Part shown: positions 25,134 to 38,075 of the stretch, piece after piece
Layout: each line of letters begins with the position of its first letter
Numbering within the stretch: the stretch's first letter is position 1
Notes under the pieces: model-generated
Seen by the model: only the letters and a program-made list of their open reading frames with translations
What the model was told of the DNA's origin: nothing
The model's database searches: none
Made by a program: the position numbers and the translations under genes
DNA from: Pontibacter amylolyticus
GTDB taxonomy: Bacteria; Bacteroidota; Bacteroidia; Cytophagales; Hymenobacteraceae
NCBI RefSeq assembly: GCF_014638845.1
Contig: NZ_BMFP01000002.1
Coordinates: 514,373 to 578,372, forward strand
Reading direction: 5' to 3'
DNA: 64,000 nt

Positions 25134-26828
25134 ATGAAACACGTTTACACACTCAAACTAACTAAAGCAAGATACAGTGAATTGATAACCACTGTAGTAG
25201 TTTTTGCTTTAGTTACTTGCACATTCCTATTTTCAAGCGTTAATGCATTTGCACAGACTACAACTCTGTATGGGCCTAACAGCTTTAGTGATAATGCAGG
25301 TATAAACTTACCTACCCCGGCACGTGGAATTACTGGTATAGCAGGAGGCTACTTTAGAGCAGCTGGTGATAATGGCAATCTACAATCCAGAGGTTTTGAT
25401 GGCTATGTTGTGATTAATGCCAGACAATTTAATCTAAGAGTTGGGTATACTTATAAGGTGACCTTCGATGGACGAATTTCCTCAAATAATAACAACAGCC
25501 CGAGTAGTGTAACTGTCGTAAGAGGCAGTAGCCAGACTGAAGCTGGAAGCGGCGCGAGTACTCCTCTGGGTTCAGTTAGTGTGACTAATATTGGTACCAC
25601 TTTTAATTCTTACTCTGTTAGTTTTACAGTTTCACAGGATAGATCTGGTCAGTTTCTCGCTTTGCGTGTGATGGATACCGAATCGAATAATGCTGAGTTG
25701 TATATTGATAACTTGTCTATAGCTGAGGCATGTATCGCTCCGAGTACACCTACAGTAACTAATGGGAGCCGTTGTGGCTCAGGTACAGTAAACGTATCCG
25801 CTACAGGCGCTCCTACAGGAGGGAAATATCGCTTTTACGGTAGTGATATGGGAGGAAATTTCTTGGCTGAATCGACTAACGGGACATTTGTATCTCCATT
25901 CATATATTCCTCTACAACATATTATGTAAGTGTTGTTAGCGCAGCCGGCTGCGAAAGCGCTAGAGTACCTGTAACAGCAACAGTAAAACCTATAGAGTTC
26001 GCAAGCACAGAATTTGTAAAGCAGAACTTAGAAGTAGGAAAGCCAGGTACGATCAAATTAAACTCAGAGCTAATTGATAAAGGCCATGCCATAAGCATTA
26101 CATGGCAAGCCGTTAAAAATGGAGAGACTACAACATTAGGGGTAACTGATGCACCTGCTGTATCTCCTGCAACATTTGAAATTGCCAGTGCCCCAAGCTC
26201 TGATACTTACTTCCGGGCTATTATCACTCCAATTCCCTCAGTTTGCTATGATGCTTCATCGCTTGATGTGACATCACAAGGTATAGTAGCGTTACCCGTA
26301 GAGTTGGTTTCTTTCAAGGCTCTATCTACCAAAGATGGCGTTCAGCTTAACTGGAAGACGGCTTCTGAGCGGGATAACAAAGGCTTTGAAGTAGAGGTAT
26401 CTGCTGATGGCAAGAACTTCAGGAAGATAGCTTTTGTGGAAAGCAAGGTAGGCACCACATCACTCACGCAGAACTACAGCTTCCTTGACACAAGAGCAAC
26501 AGCTGGCACAAACTACTACCGCCTGAAGCAGGTTGACTTTGACGGCGCATCTGAATACTCTAAAACAGTAGCTGTGAACCTGGCGCTGGCGTCTTCCGCA
26601 GCCGTGTATCCTACGCTGGTTACAAGTGATGTTACCGTAAGCCTGGCTTCTTCTGACGAACAGGTGACAATTGCGGTGGCGGATATGGCAGGAAAACAGC
26701 TGTTGACTGTTCAGAATCCTACTGAGCGCCAGGTAGTATTACCAGTGCAGCAGCTGCAGCAAGGTATTTACTTTGTCACGGTAATCTCCGGTACACAAAA
26801 AGAAGTATTTCGATTTGTGAAACGCTAA
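25134..26828 (+). CDS. T9SS type A cargo protein with Ig-like domain
   Basis: A 564-residue secreted protein. A long basic signal region ends near VNAFAQ. Next come a carbohydrate-binding-like beta domain (GFDGYVVINARQFNLRVGYTYKVTFDG), an Ig-like segment (GGKYRFYGSDMGGNFLAE) and the frequent pre-sorting module (VELVSFKALSTKDGVQLNWKT through FDGASEYSKTVAVNL). The C-terminus is a type A T9SS domain (VYPTLVTSDVTVSL, then QQGIYFVTVISG). The ATG at 25134 is used because the in-frame extension upstream has no signal-like sequence. The first 1.1 kb is markedly AT-richer than the last 0.55 kb. Confidence 0.88.
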   Translation: MKHVYTLKLTKARYSELITTVVVFALVTCTFLFSSVNAFAQTTTLYGPNSFSDNAGINLPTPARGITGIAGGYFRAAGDNGNLQSRGFDGYVVINARQFNLRVGYTYKVTFDGRISSNNNNSPSSVTVVRGSSQTEAGSGASTPLGSVSVTNIGTTFNSYSVSFTVSQDRSGQFLALRVMDTESNNAELYIDNLSIAEACIAPSTPTVTNGSRCGSGTVNVSATGAPTGGKYRFYGSDMGGNFLAESTNGTFVSPFIYSSTTYYVSVVSAAGCESARVPVTATVKPIEFASTEFVKQNLEVGKPGTIKLNSELIDKGHAISITWQAVKNGETTTLGVTDAPAVSPATFEIASAPSSDTYFRAIITPIPSVCYDASSLDVTSQGIVALPVELVSFKALSTKDGVQLNWKTASERDNKGFEVEVSADGKNFRKIAFVESKVGTTSLTQNYSFLDTRATAGTNYYRLKQVDFDGASEYSKTVAVNLALASSAAVYPTLVTSDVTVSLASSDEQVTIAVADMAGKQLLTVQNPTERQVVLPVQQLQQGIYFVTVISGTQKEVFRFVKR

Positions 26829-27476
26829 TAGAGATTTCTTATCGATAAGGAAGAGGCTGGCCTACAAGGCTGGCCTTTTTTTATGCCAATATGTTTTTTG
26901 AAGTAGATAAGATACTAAGTGAGCGCCGAGCACTTTAGGTATAGAGTTACATTAACCACAATATCACGTGGGTAGTTGAAAATTATATAAGTAAAGTACT
27001 ATGTTTCTTGTATTCGGGATTGGTCTCCAAGTATGAGTCCACCACCTTCGCATAAGCACATCCTTAGGCGAATAGTCTGATTTTGTAGCAACTAACTGTT
27101 ATTAAGCGTCGTGCAAAGCGGGTTTTACTTCCTTGCTAAGTTGATCGTCCTAATAATTGTAGCGGTATGTGAGTTCAGGACTAAGTAATAGTGCAATTTC
27201 AGGTATTGCTTCTATACAGTAACTAAGTATATTTGCAACTCAGATGCAGTTGGAGGAAAGGCTTCATGACCAGTCATTTTCAGAAAGACCTGGTAATCCT
27301 GGTAAACGGGGTGCTAAGAGATCAGGATCGTACTGAATTTGTTATCGCCTGGCCGTATGACTATCCGCCTCAGCTAAGACAAGCTTAGCTTTGGTAATAC
27401 TCCCTCTGCTATTATCTGGAACCCAGCCGCTCTAACCTTATCTACAACACTAACTACCTGACAGGGAATTCTCTTG
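26829..27476. other. Gene-poor spacer, possibly holding decayed genes
   Basis: A 648-bp stretch without a convincing gene. On the minus strand 26983-27062 reads AYAKVVDSYLETNPEYKKH and a stop in one frame, while a protein-like segment just upstream (YSPKDVLM) is in another frame. This would suit a frameshifted remnant. On the plus strand a 40-codon frame (27266-27388) follows a GGAGG sequence. Neither is strong. Confidence 0.35.
27266..27388 (+). CDS. Doubtful 40-codon ORF
   Basis: ATG at 27266, TAG at 27386, with GGAGG about 10 bp upstream. The product (FQKDLVILVNGVLRDQ, then FVIAWPYDYPPQL) is unlike any family recognised here. It could be a fragment of a decayed gene or a chance frame. Confidence 0.2.
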   Translation: MTSHFQKDLVILVNGVLRDQDRTEFVIAWPYDYPPQLRQA

Positions 27477-27908
27477 ATGCAACTTTACTTTCAAAACAGC
27501 TTTGTCAAGCTTTCATATGACAAAATCCTGAGGCTCGGGAAAGCCGAATGGCGCGGCCGACTACATGGTGCCGAACTCAGAGAAGCGTACCTGCTTTGCC
27601 ATGAAATGATCAACCGTTTTTCGCTTATAAGCTGGCTGGCGGATGACCGCTTGATGGGTGCCATTTCGCCTGCAGACCTAAAATGGAGCCTGGAAGTTCA
27701 TGTTCCAAACATGGCAAAAAGTTCTTTAAAGCGATTTGCCCGTATACCTTCAAAATTTGAAAAGAATCGGGAAGCTGTCGGAGTCATGATTAACAAAGGA
27801 TACACGCTTGATTTATCCTTAGAGCTCCGGGATTTTGAAGATGAAAAAGAGGCGATGAAATGGCTGCTGGAGACTTCTCAAGTGTCTTCTGCTACCAGTT
27901 CTCTGTAG
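27477..27908 (+). CDS. Hypothetical protein, STAS/SpoIIAA-like
   Basis: A 143-residue soluble protein with alternating strands and helices. The order (N-terminal strand VKLSYDKILRLGKAEWRG, helix AELREAYLLCHEMINRF, central DLKWSLEVHVPNMAKSSLKRFARI, C-terminal FEDEKEAMKWLLE) resembles the STAS/SpoIIAA-like proteins of Bacteroidota. The protein at 40417 has the same order and a similar C-terminus, so they look like distant paralogues. The function is unknown. The ATG at 27477 is preferred over TTG at 27474. Confidence 0.65.
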   Translation: MQLYFQNSFVKLSYDKILRLGKAEWRGRLHGAELREAYLLCHEMINRFSLISWLADDRLMGAISPADLKWSLEVHVPNMAKSSLKRFARIPSKFEKNREAVGVMINKGYTLDLSLELRDFEDEKEAMKWLLETSQVSSATSSL

Positions 27909-28097
27909 TCCTATAATCTCTCAATGCATCATGAAGCCGCTGATCTTTATTGGAGGCTTTTGCTTTTATGCTTTTAATGGCTGAGTTATGCTGTTGGCCA
28001 CCGAATGTATAATCCAACGGAGCAGCAGCTGCAACATAGGATGCACTTAAATTGAAAAAAAAGAAGGAGTACGATAAGCCCTCCTTCTTCAGTTATT

Positions 28098-30476
28098 TTA
28101 TGATCCGCAAGCTTCGCAAGCGTCCGGGTTATCCAGCGAGCAACTCATGTCGCTGCGATTCTGATCCTGGTTGTAAACTGGCTCTAGCGTCTCGGCGGCT
28201 TGTTTCTCTACCGTGAACTTGATGGCGTCTACTGCGGCTTTGGTGCGCAGGTAGTACATACCTGTTTTCAGGCCTCTCTTCCAGGCGTGGAAGTGCATAG
28301 AGGTAAGCTTACCGAAGTTCACGTTCATCACGTGCAGGTTCAGCGACTGGCTCTGGCAGATGTAAGCACCGCGGTCAGCACTCATATCGATCACTGTACG
28401 CTGGCTGATCTCCCATACCGTCTTGTACAGGTCCTTGATGTTCTGTGGGATGTTCGGGATGTCTTGCACCGAGCCGTTGGCTGCGATAATGGCGTTCTTC
28501 ATCTTGTCGTTCCACAGACCCAGGCCGATCAGGTCTTTCAGCAGGTGCTTGTTTACCACCATGAACTCGCCTGACAGCACACGACGTACATAGATGTTAG
28601 AGGTATAAGGCTCAAACGATTCGTTGTTACCCAGGATTTGTGCAGTAGAAGCAGTTGGCATTGGAGCCAATAGCAGCGAGTTCCGTACCCCGTGCTTCAC
28701 TACTTCCTGACGCAGCTCTTCCCAATCCCAACGGCCGCTGTCTGGTGTTACACCCCACATATCGAACTGGAATTTACCTTCTGAAAGCGGCGAACCTTTG
28801 AATGTCTCGTAAGCACCGTTCTTCTTCGCCAGATCCTTAGAAGCCGTCATGGCTGCGAAGTAGATCGTCTCGAAGATGTCCTTGTTCAGACCTTTGGCCT
28901 CGTCACTTTCAAACGGCATGCGCAGCGCGATGAATGTGTCGGCAAGACCCTGCACGCCCAGACCGATCGGACGGTGGCGCATGTTGGAGTTCTTCGCCTC
29001 AGGTACCGGGTAGTAGTTGATATCAATTACCTTGTTCAGGTTTAGCGTCACGTGGTAGGTCACGTCAAACAGCTTCTGGTGATCGAACACCTTGTGACCA
29101 TTCTCCTCCTTCACGTAGCGTGGTAGAGCCAGGGAAGCCAGGTTACACACCGCTACTTCATCGTGACTAGTGTACTCCATGATCTCAGTGCAGAGGTTGG
29201 AGCTCTTGATGGTACCCAGGTTTTGCTGGTTGCTCTTGCTGTTGGCAGCATCCTTATAGAGCATGTAAGGCGTACCTGTCTCGATCTGAGACTCCAGCAC
29301 GGCAAACCAAAGGTCCTGTGCTTTTACCGTCTTGCGGGCACGGCCTTCGCGCTCGTACTTTTCGTACAGGCGCTCAAAGTCCTGTCCCCAGGTGTCGCCC
29401 AGGCCAGGCGCTTCGTTCGGGCAGAACAAGCTCCAATCGCCATTTTGCTCCACGCGCTTCATGAACAGGTCTGGCGTCCAGAGGGCGTAGAACAGGTCGC
29501 GGGCGCGGTTCTCTTCCTTGCCGTGGTTCTTCTTCAGGTCCAGGAACTCGAAGATGTCGGCATGCCACGGCTCCAGGTAGATCGCGAAAGCGCCTTTGCG
29601 CTTGCCTCCACCCTGGTCCACGTAGCGGGCCGTGTCGTTAAACACCTTCAGCATAGGTATAATACCGTTAGAGGTGCCGTTGGTGCCTTTGATGTAAGAG
29701 CCCGTTGCACGTACGTTGTGGATGCTCAGGCCGATACCGCCGGCGCTCTGCGAGATCTGGGCGCATTGCTTCAGGGTGTCGTAGATGCCCGGTATACTGT
29801 CGTCCTGCATGGTGAGCAGGAAGCACGAGGACAGCTGCGGCTTTGGTGTACCGGCATTGAATAACGTTGGTGTGGCGTGCGTAAACCACTTCTCAGACAT
29901 GAGATTATAAGTCTCGATGGCAGATTCGATGTCTTCCTTGTGGATACCCACGGCCACACGCATCAACATATGCTGGGGGCGCTCCACGATCTTGCCATCA
30001 AGGCGAAGGAGGTATGAGCGCTCCAGCGTTTTGTATCCAAAATAATCGTAGTTGTAGTCCCGGTCGTAGATGATGGTCGAGTCCAGCGTGTTGGCGTGCT
30101 TGCGGATGATCTCGTACACATCCTTGGCCAGCAATGAGGCGTTCTCACCCGTTTTCGGGTCCTCGTAGGTATAGAGGCGCTTCATGGTGTTGGAGAAAGA
30201 CTTGCTCGTTACCTTGTGCAGGCTCGAGATCGCCACACGGGCAGCCAGCACCGCGTAGTCGGGGTGTTTGGTCGTGAGCGACGCAGCCGTTTCTGCCGCC
30301 AGGTTGTCCAGCTCTATCGTGCTCACGCCGTCGTAAATGCCGTCAATTACTTTCTTGGCCACCTCAATCGGCGACACATAGTCCATGTTCAGACCATAGC
30401 ACAGCTTCTCGATGCGTGCGGTAATTTTGTCGAATTTGACGGATTCGCGTCTGCCGTCTCGTTTAACTACTAACAT
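28098..30476 (-). CDS. nrdA: Ribonucleoside-diphosphate reductase, alpha subunit (class Ia)
   Basis: A 792-residue catalytic subunit that reduces ribonucleotides to deoxyribonucleotides. It has one N-terminal ATP-cone ([16 protein letters not shown]) for allosteric activity control. The catalytic domain has Cys218 (SSCFLL) and Cys444 (AVCNLASL) as the reducing pair and Cys429 in SNLCTEI as the thiyl-radical cysteine with Glu431 two residues on. The C-terminal tail ends CEACGS, the redox-shuttle cysteines. The overall sequence is of the eukaryotic-like type. It lies 347 bp downstream of nrdB on the same strand. Confidence 0.97.
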   Translation of the reverse strand: MLVVKRDGRRESVKFDKITARIEKLCYGLNMDYVSPIEVAKKVIDGIYDGVSTIELDNLAAETAASLTTKHPDYAVLAARVAISSLHKVTSKSFSNTMKRLYTYEDPKTGENASLLAKDVYEIIRKHANTLDSTIIYDRDYNYDYFGYKTLERSYLLRLDGKIVERPQHMLMRVAVGIHKEDIESAIETYNLMSEKWFTHATPTLFNAGTPKPQLSSCFLLTMQDDSIPGIYDTLKQCAQISQSAGGIGLSIHNVRATGSYIKGTNGTSNGIIPMLKVFNDTARYVDQGGGKRKGAFAIYLEPWHADIFEFLDLKKNHGKEENRARDLFYALWTPDLFMKRVEQNGDWSLFCPNEAPGLGDTWGQDFERLYEKYEREGRARKTVKAQDLWFAVLESQIETGTPYMLYKDAANSKSNQQNLGTIKSSNLCTEIMEYTSHDEVAVCNLASLALPRYVKEENGHKVFDHQKLFDVTYHVTLNLNKVIDINYYPVPEAKNSNMRHRPIGLGVQGLADTFIALRMPFESDEAKGLNKDIFETIYFAAMTASKDLAKKNGAYETFKGSPLSEGKFQFDMWGVTPDSGRWDWEELRQEVVKHGVRNSLLLAPMPTASTAQILGNNESFEPYTSNIYVRRVLSGEFMVVNKHLLKDLIGLGLWNDKMKNAIIAANGSVQDIPNIPQNIKDLYKTVWEISQRTVIDMSADRGAYICQSQSLNLHVMNVNFGKLTSMHFHAWKRGLKTGMYYLRTKAAVDAIKFTVEKQAAETLEPVYNQDQNRSDMSCSLDNPDACEACGS

Positions 30477-30823
30477 AGCGTATACATTTAGCGGGTGTTA
30501 AAAGCCCGGGTTTTTATAAGGTGTAGGTATAAGAGAGCCGCTACCGATGCAGCGGGATGATACATGCTAATATTTTCATAGGGAAATACGTGTATATATA
30601 CGCAATCCGTTGAAATACTATAGTTTAAAAGCTAAAGCCAATTGCTTTCACAAGTTTGGAGGCGAGTGCTCCGTCCGGCGTTCGTTGCCAGGTATAGGGT
30701 CCGGTGTTGCAGGCATTGGCGCGGTTGGCTATACCTGTATCCGGGTGGTAAAAGGTAATTCAGGAAGCGGCCGGACAAAAGCCCGGCGCTTTATTTCCTA
30801 AACTTACTAAGTATTTCAGATTC
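30477..30823. other. Spacer between nrdB and nrdA
   Basis: A 347-bp spacer inside the nrdB-nrdA pair, unusually long for an operon. It holds an inverted pair of GGTATAG words (about 30692 and 30730) and a GC-rich imperfect hairpin close to the nrdB stop (GCGCCGG/CCGGCCGC on the minus strand) without a T-run. No gene was seen. nrdA may have its own promoter here. Confidence 0.45.
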
Positions 30824-31783
30824 TTAAAAGTCCTCGTCGAGCGAAAAAACGTTTTTGTCTTTGTCGCCCATCACGCCGGCTTTCTGGTACTCGCCCACGC
30901 GCTTCTCGAAGAAGTTGGTCTTGCCCTGCAGCGAGATCATCTCCATGAAGTCGAACGGGTTGGTGGCGTTGTAGAGCTTGCTGCAGCCCAGCGACACGAG
31001 CAGGCGGTCGGCCACAAATTCAATGTACTGGCTCATCAGCTTGGCGTTCATGCCGATCAGGTCAACCGGCAGCGCGTCTGTCACGAATTCCTTCTCAAAC
31101 TCCACGGCGTCGCCAATGATTTCGAGCACACGGCTCTCAGGCAACTTCTCGTTCAGCATAGAGTAGAGCAGGCAGGCGAAGTCGCAATGCAGGCCTTCGT
31201 CACGGGAGATCAGCTCGTTTGAGAAAGTCAGACCCGGCATCAGGCCACGCTTCTTAAGCCAGAAGATAGAGCAGAATGAACCGGAGAAGAAAATGCCTTC
31301 CACGGCCGCAAAAGCGATCAGGCGCTCCGTAAAGTTCTCGCTGTTGATCCACTTCAGGGCCCACTCGCCTTTTTTCTTCACGCAAGGCACTGTCTCCAGC
31401 GCGTTGAAGAGGTAGTCTTTCTCTGACTGCTTCTTTATATAGGTGTCGATCAGCAGGGAGTAGGTTTCCGCGTGGATGTTCTCCATCATGATCTGGAAGC
31501 CATAGAAGCAACGGGCCTCCGGAAGCTGGACCTCCTGCATGAAGTTAATGGCAAGGTTCTCGTTTACGATGCCGTCGGAGGCGGCGAAGAAGGCCAGTAC
31601 GTGGCTGATGAAGTGGCGCTCGCCGTCGTTCAGGTTCTCCCAGTCCTTTTGGTCCTGCGACAGGTCGATTTCCTCGGCAGTCCAGAAGCTAGCTTCTGCC
31701 TTCTTATACATTTGCCACACCTCGTCGTGCTGTATCGGGAATAAAACAAAGCGATTTGGGTTTTCTTGTAGTATTGGCTCCAT
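30824..31783 (-). CDS. nrdB: Ribonucleoside-diphosphate reductase, beta subunit (class Ia)
   Basis: A 319-residue ferritin-like R2 subunit that holds the di-iron tyrosyl radical used by NrdA. The metal ligands are Asp70 (ASDGIV), Glu101 and His104 (MENIHAETY), the Glu of [12 protein letters not shown], and Glu and His in DEGLHCDF. The radical tyrosine is Tyr108, at the same spacing as Tyr122 in E. coli. The wording ([28 protein letters not shown]) is of the eukaryotic type. The C-terminus NVFSLDEDF is the tail that docks on NrdA. It is transcribed away from rplU across the control region at 31784-32430. Confidence 0.97.
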   Translation of the reverse strand: MEPILQENPNRFVLFPIQHDEVWQMYKKAEASFWTAEEIDLSQDQKDWENLNDGERHFISHVLAFFAASDGIVNENLAINFMQEVQLPEARCFYGFQIMMENIHAETYSLLIDTYIKKQSEKDYLFNALETVPCVKKKGEWALKWINSENFTERLIAFAAVEGIFFSGSFCSIFWLKKRGLMPGLTFSNELISRDEGLHCDFACLLYSMLNEKLPESRVLEIIGDAVEFEKEFVTDALPVDLIGMNAKLMSQYIEFVADRLLVSLGCSKLYNATNPFDFMEMISLQGKTNFFEKRVGEYQKAGVMGDKDKNVFSLDEDF

Positions 31784-31951
31784 GCTCGTAAACTTTAATG
31801 TTATTTAAACTTGCAGCGACACTTCGTTGCTGCTTTATCAGATGTCAGACTCAGTAGACGGTGCACCATGTGGTGCATGCACTTGAGATAACAGGATTTC
31901 AAATATAGGGATAAGAACTTGAATTGGCGGGCTAAAGTTGTTCAATTTATT

Positions 31952-31969
31952 AACACTTTGCTAAGTGTT
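31952..31969. promoter_or_regulatory. 18-bp palindrome, NrdR-box-like, upstream of nrdB
   Basis: AACACTT-TGCT-AAGTGTT is an exact inverted repeat. Its core ACAC-N8-GTGT has the length and ends of an NrdR box. NrdR boxes normally occur in pairs and no clear second copy was found, so this is a candidate only. Confidence 0.4.
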
Positions 31970-32004
31970 TGATTGTCTGAAAATTGGGTCGAAATCAACA
32001 GCCT

Positions 32005-32026
32005 TGTTAACATGATACTGTTAACA
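32005..32026. promoter_or_regulatory. Paired TGTTAACA palindromes upstream of nrdB
   Basis: Two copies of the self-complementary octamer TGTTAACA start at 32005 and 32019, 14 bp apart, in a very AT-rich segment (about 31970-32080). They may be a tandem operator or part of an unwinding region. Confidence 0.4.
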
Positions 32027-32305
32027 TATATAATTGTTAAAATATAGTAAATAAAATATTAATTCATTGTTAAGTGAATAAAAGTGCAACCCCGGAGTGC
32101 CCGGTTAGGTGTAAAAGGTGTTTTTAGAGGGATAAAATCCAAAAGGTTACCCTTTGAACAGTTTTTCAGAAGATGAATTCGGGTGGCATCTCTTCGGTTC
32201 TGTGGAAAACGCGATTTTCAGAGTTGGTGGTCAAGGTGCTGCGGATTAGTGTGTTATGCTTGATTTTGAAAGGTGCAAAATTTTGGAGCGGAGATTTCAA
32301 CAGCG

Positions 32306-32327
32306 TTATCCACAGGGCTGTGCATAA
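32306..32327. promoter_or_regulatory. Two perfect, inverted DnaA boxes
   Basis: TTATCCACA (32306-32314, plus strand) and TTATGCACA (minus strand, 32327-32319) both match TTATnCACA. They face each other across 4 bp. A one-mismatch box, TTTTCCACA on the minus strand, lies at 32219-32211. They sit between nrdB and rplU next to an AT-rich tract, which suits either DnaA control of nrd transcription or a replication origin. Confidence 0.7.
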
Positions 32328-32362
32328 GGTTTGGGAAAACAGAAAGAATTAGAAAACAATGA

Positions 32363-32394
32363 TTTGCATATTAACTTTAAGTCCGCTAATTTTG
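32363..32394 (+). promoter_or_regulatory. Promoter of the rplU-rpmA operon
   Basis: TTTG (32363-32366), 20 bp, TAATTTTG (32387-32394): a full match to the Bacteroidota vegetative promoter. The start site would be near 32401, about 30 nt before the rplU ATG. Confidence 0.85.
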
Positions 32395-32430
32395 CAGACT
32401 TAAATTTTTTTAAAACATACATTGAAGCTG

Positions 32431-32739
32431 ATGTACGCAATTGTAGAAATCGCAGGTCAACAGACCAAAGTAGAGAGCGGTAAGTTCATCTACGCTAACA
32501 AGCTTTCCGGCAATGATGGTGACGCCGTTGAGTTCGCCAATGTTCTTCTTACTGATGATAATGGCACTATTACTTTAGGTGCTCCTTTCGTTAGCGGTGT
32601 TAAAGTGGTTGGTAAAATCCTTGGCAACGTGAAAGGCGACAAAGTGATCGTTTTCAAAAAGAAGAGAAGAAAAGGCTATCGTAAGAAGAATGGTCACCGC
32701 CAGCACTATACGAAAGTCCTGATCGAGAGCATTGGATAA
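32431..32739 (+). CDS. rplU: 50S ribosomal protein L21
   Basis: A 102-residue protein with the L21 pattern: N-terminal MYAIVEIAGQQTKVE, the loop GAPFVSGVKVVGKIL and the basic rRNA-binding end FKKKRRKGYRKKNGHRQHYT. It binds 23S rRNA in the large subunit. The ATG at 32431 gives the standard N-terminus; an in-frame TTG 9 bp upstream is less likely. It is followed by rpmA in the usual rplU-rpmA order; the GTPase gene obgE often found next is absent. Confidence 0.98.
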   Translation: MYAIVEIAGQQTKVESGKFIYANKLSGNDGDAVEFANVLLTDDNGTITLGAPFVSGVKVVGKILGNVKGDKVIVFKKKRRKGYRKKNGHRQHYTKVLIESIG

Positions 32740-32810
32740 GCAGTAAGAGGAAATTAATCGTAAAATCTTTCAGGCATGGTTCGTCCGCCTGAACTAAATA
32801 GTAAAAGAAA

Positions 32811-33080
32811 ATGGCACACAAAAAAGGAGCTGGTAGTTCTAATAACGGCCGCGAGTCACACTCAAAACGACTTGGTGTTAAGATTTACGGTGGCCAGGAC
32901 ATCATCGCTGGTAACATCATTGTAAGACAAAGAGGTACTGCACACCACCCAGGTAACAACGTGGGTATGGGCAAAGACCACACACTGTTCGCTATGGTTG
33001 ACGGTGTGGTTCAATTCAAAAAAGGCGTTAAGAACCGTTCATACGTTTCTGTAATTCCTAAGGTAGAAGCAGAAGCGTAA
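32811..33080 (+). CDS. rpmA: 50S ribosomal protein L27
   Basis: An 89-residue protein starting [16 protein letters not shown], whose N-terminal tail reaches the peptidyl-transferase centre. No extra N-terminal peptide needing Prp-type cleavage is present, as expected outside Firmicutes. The block [27 protein letters not shown] is diagnostic. Second gene of the rplU operon, closed by a terminator about 40 bp downstream. Confidence 0.98.
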   Translation: MAHKKGAGSSNNGRESHSKRLGVKIYGGQDIIAGNIIVRQRGTAHHPGNNVGMGKDHTLFAMVDGVVQFKKGVKNRSYVSVIPKVEAEA

Positions 33081-33121
33081 GCTTTACGGCCTACGCCGCC
33101 ACCCGTGGGTGGCAAAAACAG

Positions 33122-33158
33122 AAAAGGGATGCGATGGCATCCCTTTTCTGTTTTTTAG
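33122..33158 (+). terminator. Terminator after rpmA
   Basis: Stem AAAAGGGATG / CATCCCTTTT with a 6-nt loop, then CTG and a six-T run. The tail overlaps the stop codon of the convergent DoxX-like gene. Confidence 0.9.
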
Positions 33159-33802
33159 ACTTTTTGTTTCGCAACAGGTATGGCTGCAGGTATAGCCGGT
33201 GAAGCTTTCGCATGCTTGCCCGCCCGGCCGCCCTTCCAGTAGGTATGGAGCCCGACTGCTATACCTGTCACGCAAAGTACATAAGCGGCGGTCTGGCTTT
33301 GGAAGGAAAGCGGGACGCTGCCCAGCACCAATCCAAGGCCCGATAGCCAAAGCAATCCATAGCGTACGGGCGCGTGCACAGAGGGAGTGTAATTTGTTCT
33401 GAACCCGAGCAGGTGCAGGAGTTTGGGAGACTCCGCTGCCAGCAGCACCAGGTTTAGCAGTAGGAAGAAAGCCAGCACATAGGGCGTGCCTTTCCAGTTC
33501 TGCGATATGGTAACCAGCAGGATGTTCAGCAGCATGGGAAGCAGGGCAATAGCCCCCAGCGTTCGGTAGCGGAGCGTCAGCAGCATAAACCCAACCACGA
33601 TCTGGGAGTAGGCAATGAAGCGGGCGAAGAGCCCCAGGCCAAACTCCGCCAGTTTCTCCTCTAGCCAGACCGGCCCGATCAGGCCCGGGAACCGGTGCTC
33701 GTAGAAGACCTTCGCCATACCTGCCGTGAAGAAGATAAGACCCAGGAAAACGCTGATGCCGTTGAGCGTGAATGTTTTGTAGTTCATGTTTATACCTGCC
33801 AT
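33155..33802 (-). CDS. DoxX-like membrane protein
   Basis: A 215-residue inner-membrane protein with about five or six hydrophobic segments. The start (NGISVFLGLIFFTAGMAKVF) and FARFIAYSQIVVGFMLLTLRYRTLGAIALLPMLLNILLV fit the DoxX/MauE-like family, a group of quinone- or redox-associated membrane proteins without a settled role. The basic Lys/Ala-rich tail is cytoplasmic. The ATG at 33802 or 33787 could start translation. It is convergent with rpmA and divergent from the metH leader. Confidence 0.75.
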   Translation of the reverse strand: MAGINMNYKTFTLNGISVFLGLIFFTAGMAKVFYEHRFPGLIGPVWLEEKLAEFGLGLFARFIAYSQIVVGFMLLTLRYRTLGAIALLPMLLNILLVTISQNWKGTPYVLAFFLLLNLVLLAAESPKLLHLLGFRTNYTPSVHAPVRYGLLWLSGLGLVLGSVPLSFQSQTAAYVLCVTGIAVGLHTYWKGGRAGKHAKASPAIPAAIPVAKQKV

Positions 33803-33994
33803 GATGTTCTAAGCTATTAAGGTATAGCCTTTTATAAATTCATCGCGAAGAATTATACCAACCGGATAATTATCTAGACGATCGCGCTATACCTAAATTA
33901 GAAGGAATGTGGCCTCCCGGAGCAAATCGCTAAAGACCAAAGTTTTATTCAGAAAAGGGCAACCTGCCTACACCACCCCCGTATACCTAAATAG

Positions 33995-34067
33995 AAAGAG
34001 TTATAGAGTGAAAACAATTAAACTCTTTTAGGAAAGGGATACTTTTTAGTATCCCTTTCTGTTTTTA
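33995..34067 (+). ncRNA. Candidate small RNA end: two hairpins with terminator
   Basis: Two consecutive hairpins are legible: AAAGAGTT (33995-34002) with AACTCTTT (34021-34028), then GAAAGGGATAC (34032-34042) with GTATCCCTTTC (34049-34059) followed by TGTTTTT. The second has the form of an intrinsic terminator on the plus strand, yet no plus-strand gene lies between the rpmA terminator and this point. A short transcript starting in 33803-33990 is the simplest explanation. No known RNA family was recognised. Confidence 0.45.
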
Positions 34068-34177
34068 TACCTTTTGAGTACGCCCCTCAACTTCGTTTCT
34101 GCTTTTCTACTCGCTATCTTCCTATTCTCTGGCAACAAAAATTCGGCTTTTGCGGATAAGTATGTATCTTTACAGCA

Positions 34178-34289
34178 TTCTTATCAAGAAAGACCGAGGG
34201 ACAGGGCCCGATGACGTCTTAGCAACCTTGTACCAGCTTGGTGCTAATTCCCTTCTCCGCCATACCTTGGCCGGGAAAAGATAAGAGAG
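34178..34289 (+). promoter_or_regulatory. SAM-I (S-box) riboswitch controlling metH
   Basis: The conserved core is present: P1 5' strand CTTATC, AAGAAAGACCGAGGGA, GGCCCGATGACG, TTAGCAACC, and the closing GGGAAAAGATAAG. P1 pairs 34180-34185 with 34280-34285. S-adenosylmethionine binding should switch off metH, the enzyme that regenerates methionine. The downstream segment 34308-34321 repeats the P1 3' strand with extra complementarity and may form the competing structure; see the findings. Confidence 0.93.
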
Positions 34290-34358
34290 TATACCTGCCT
34301 TAGGGTGTCCTTCTTGATAAGCGCAATTGTAGACTTAACCAAGAGGGGGAACACCAAC

Positions 34359-38069
<3,711 letters not shown>

Positions 38070-38075
38070 AGGACA

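Noticed and set aside
26838..26882. Terminator after the T9SS cargo gene at 25134
   Set aside because: The GGCTGGCCT words before the T-run are direct rather than inverted repeats; only a 4-bp stem can form.
30610..30801. 63-codon frame between nrdB and nrdA
   Set aside because: No homology-like pattern, no start signal, and it overlaps repeat words; likely chance.
34305..34358. GTG-initiated 18-residue extension of MetH
   Set aside because: It lies inside the riboswitch expression platform, encodes nothing conserved, and the ATG at 34359 has a good ribosome-binding site and matches the family N-terminus.
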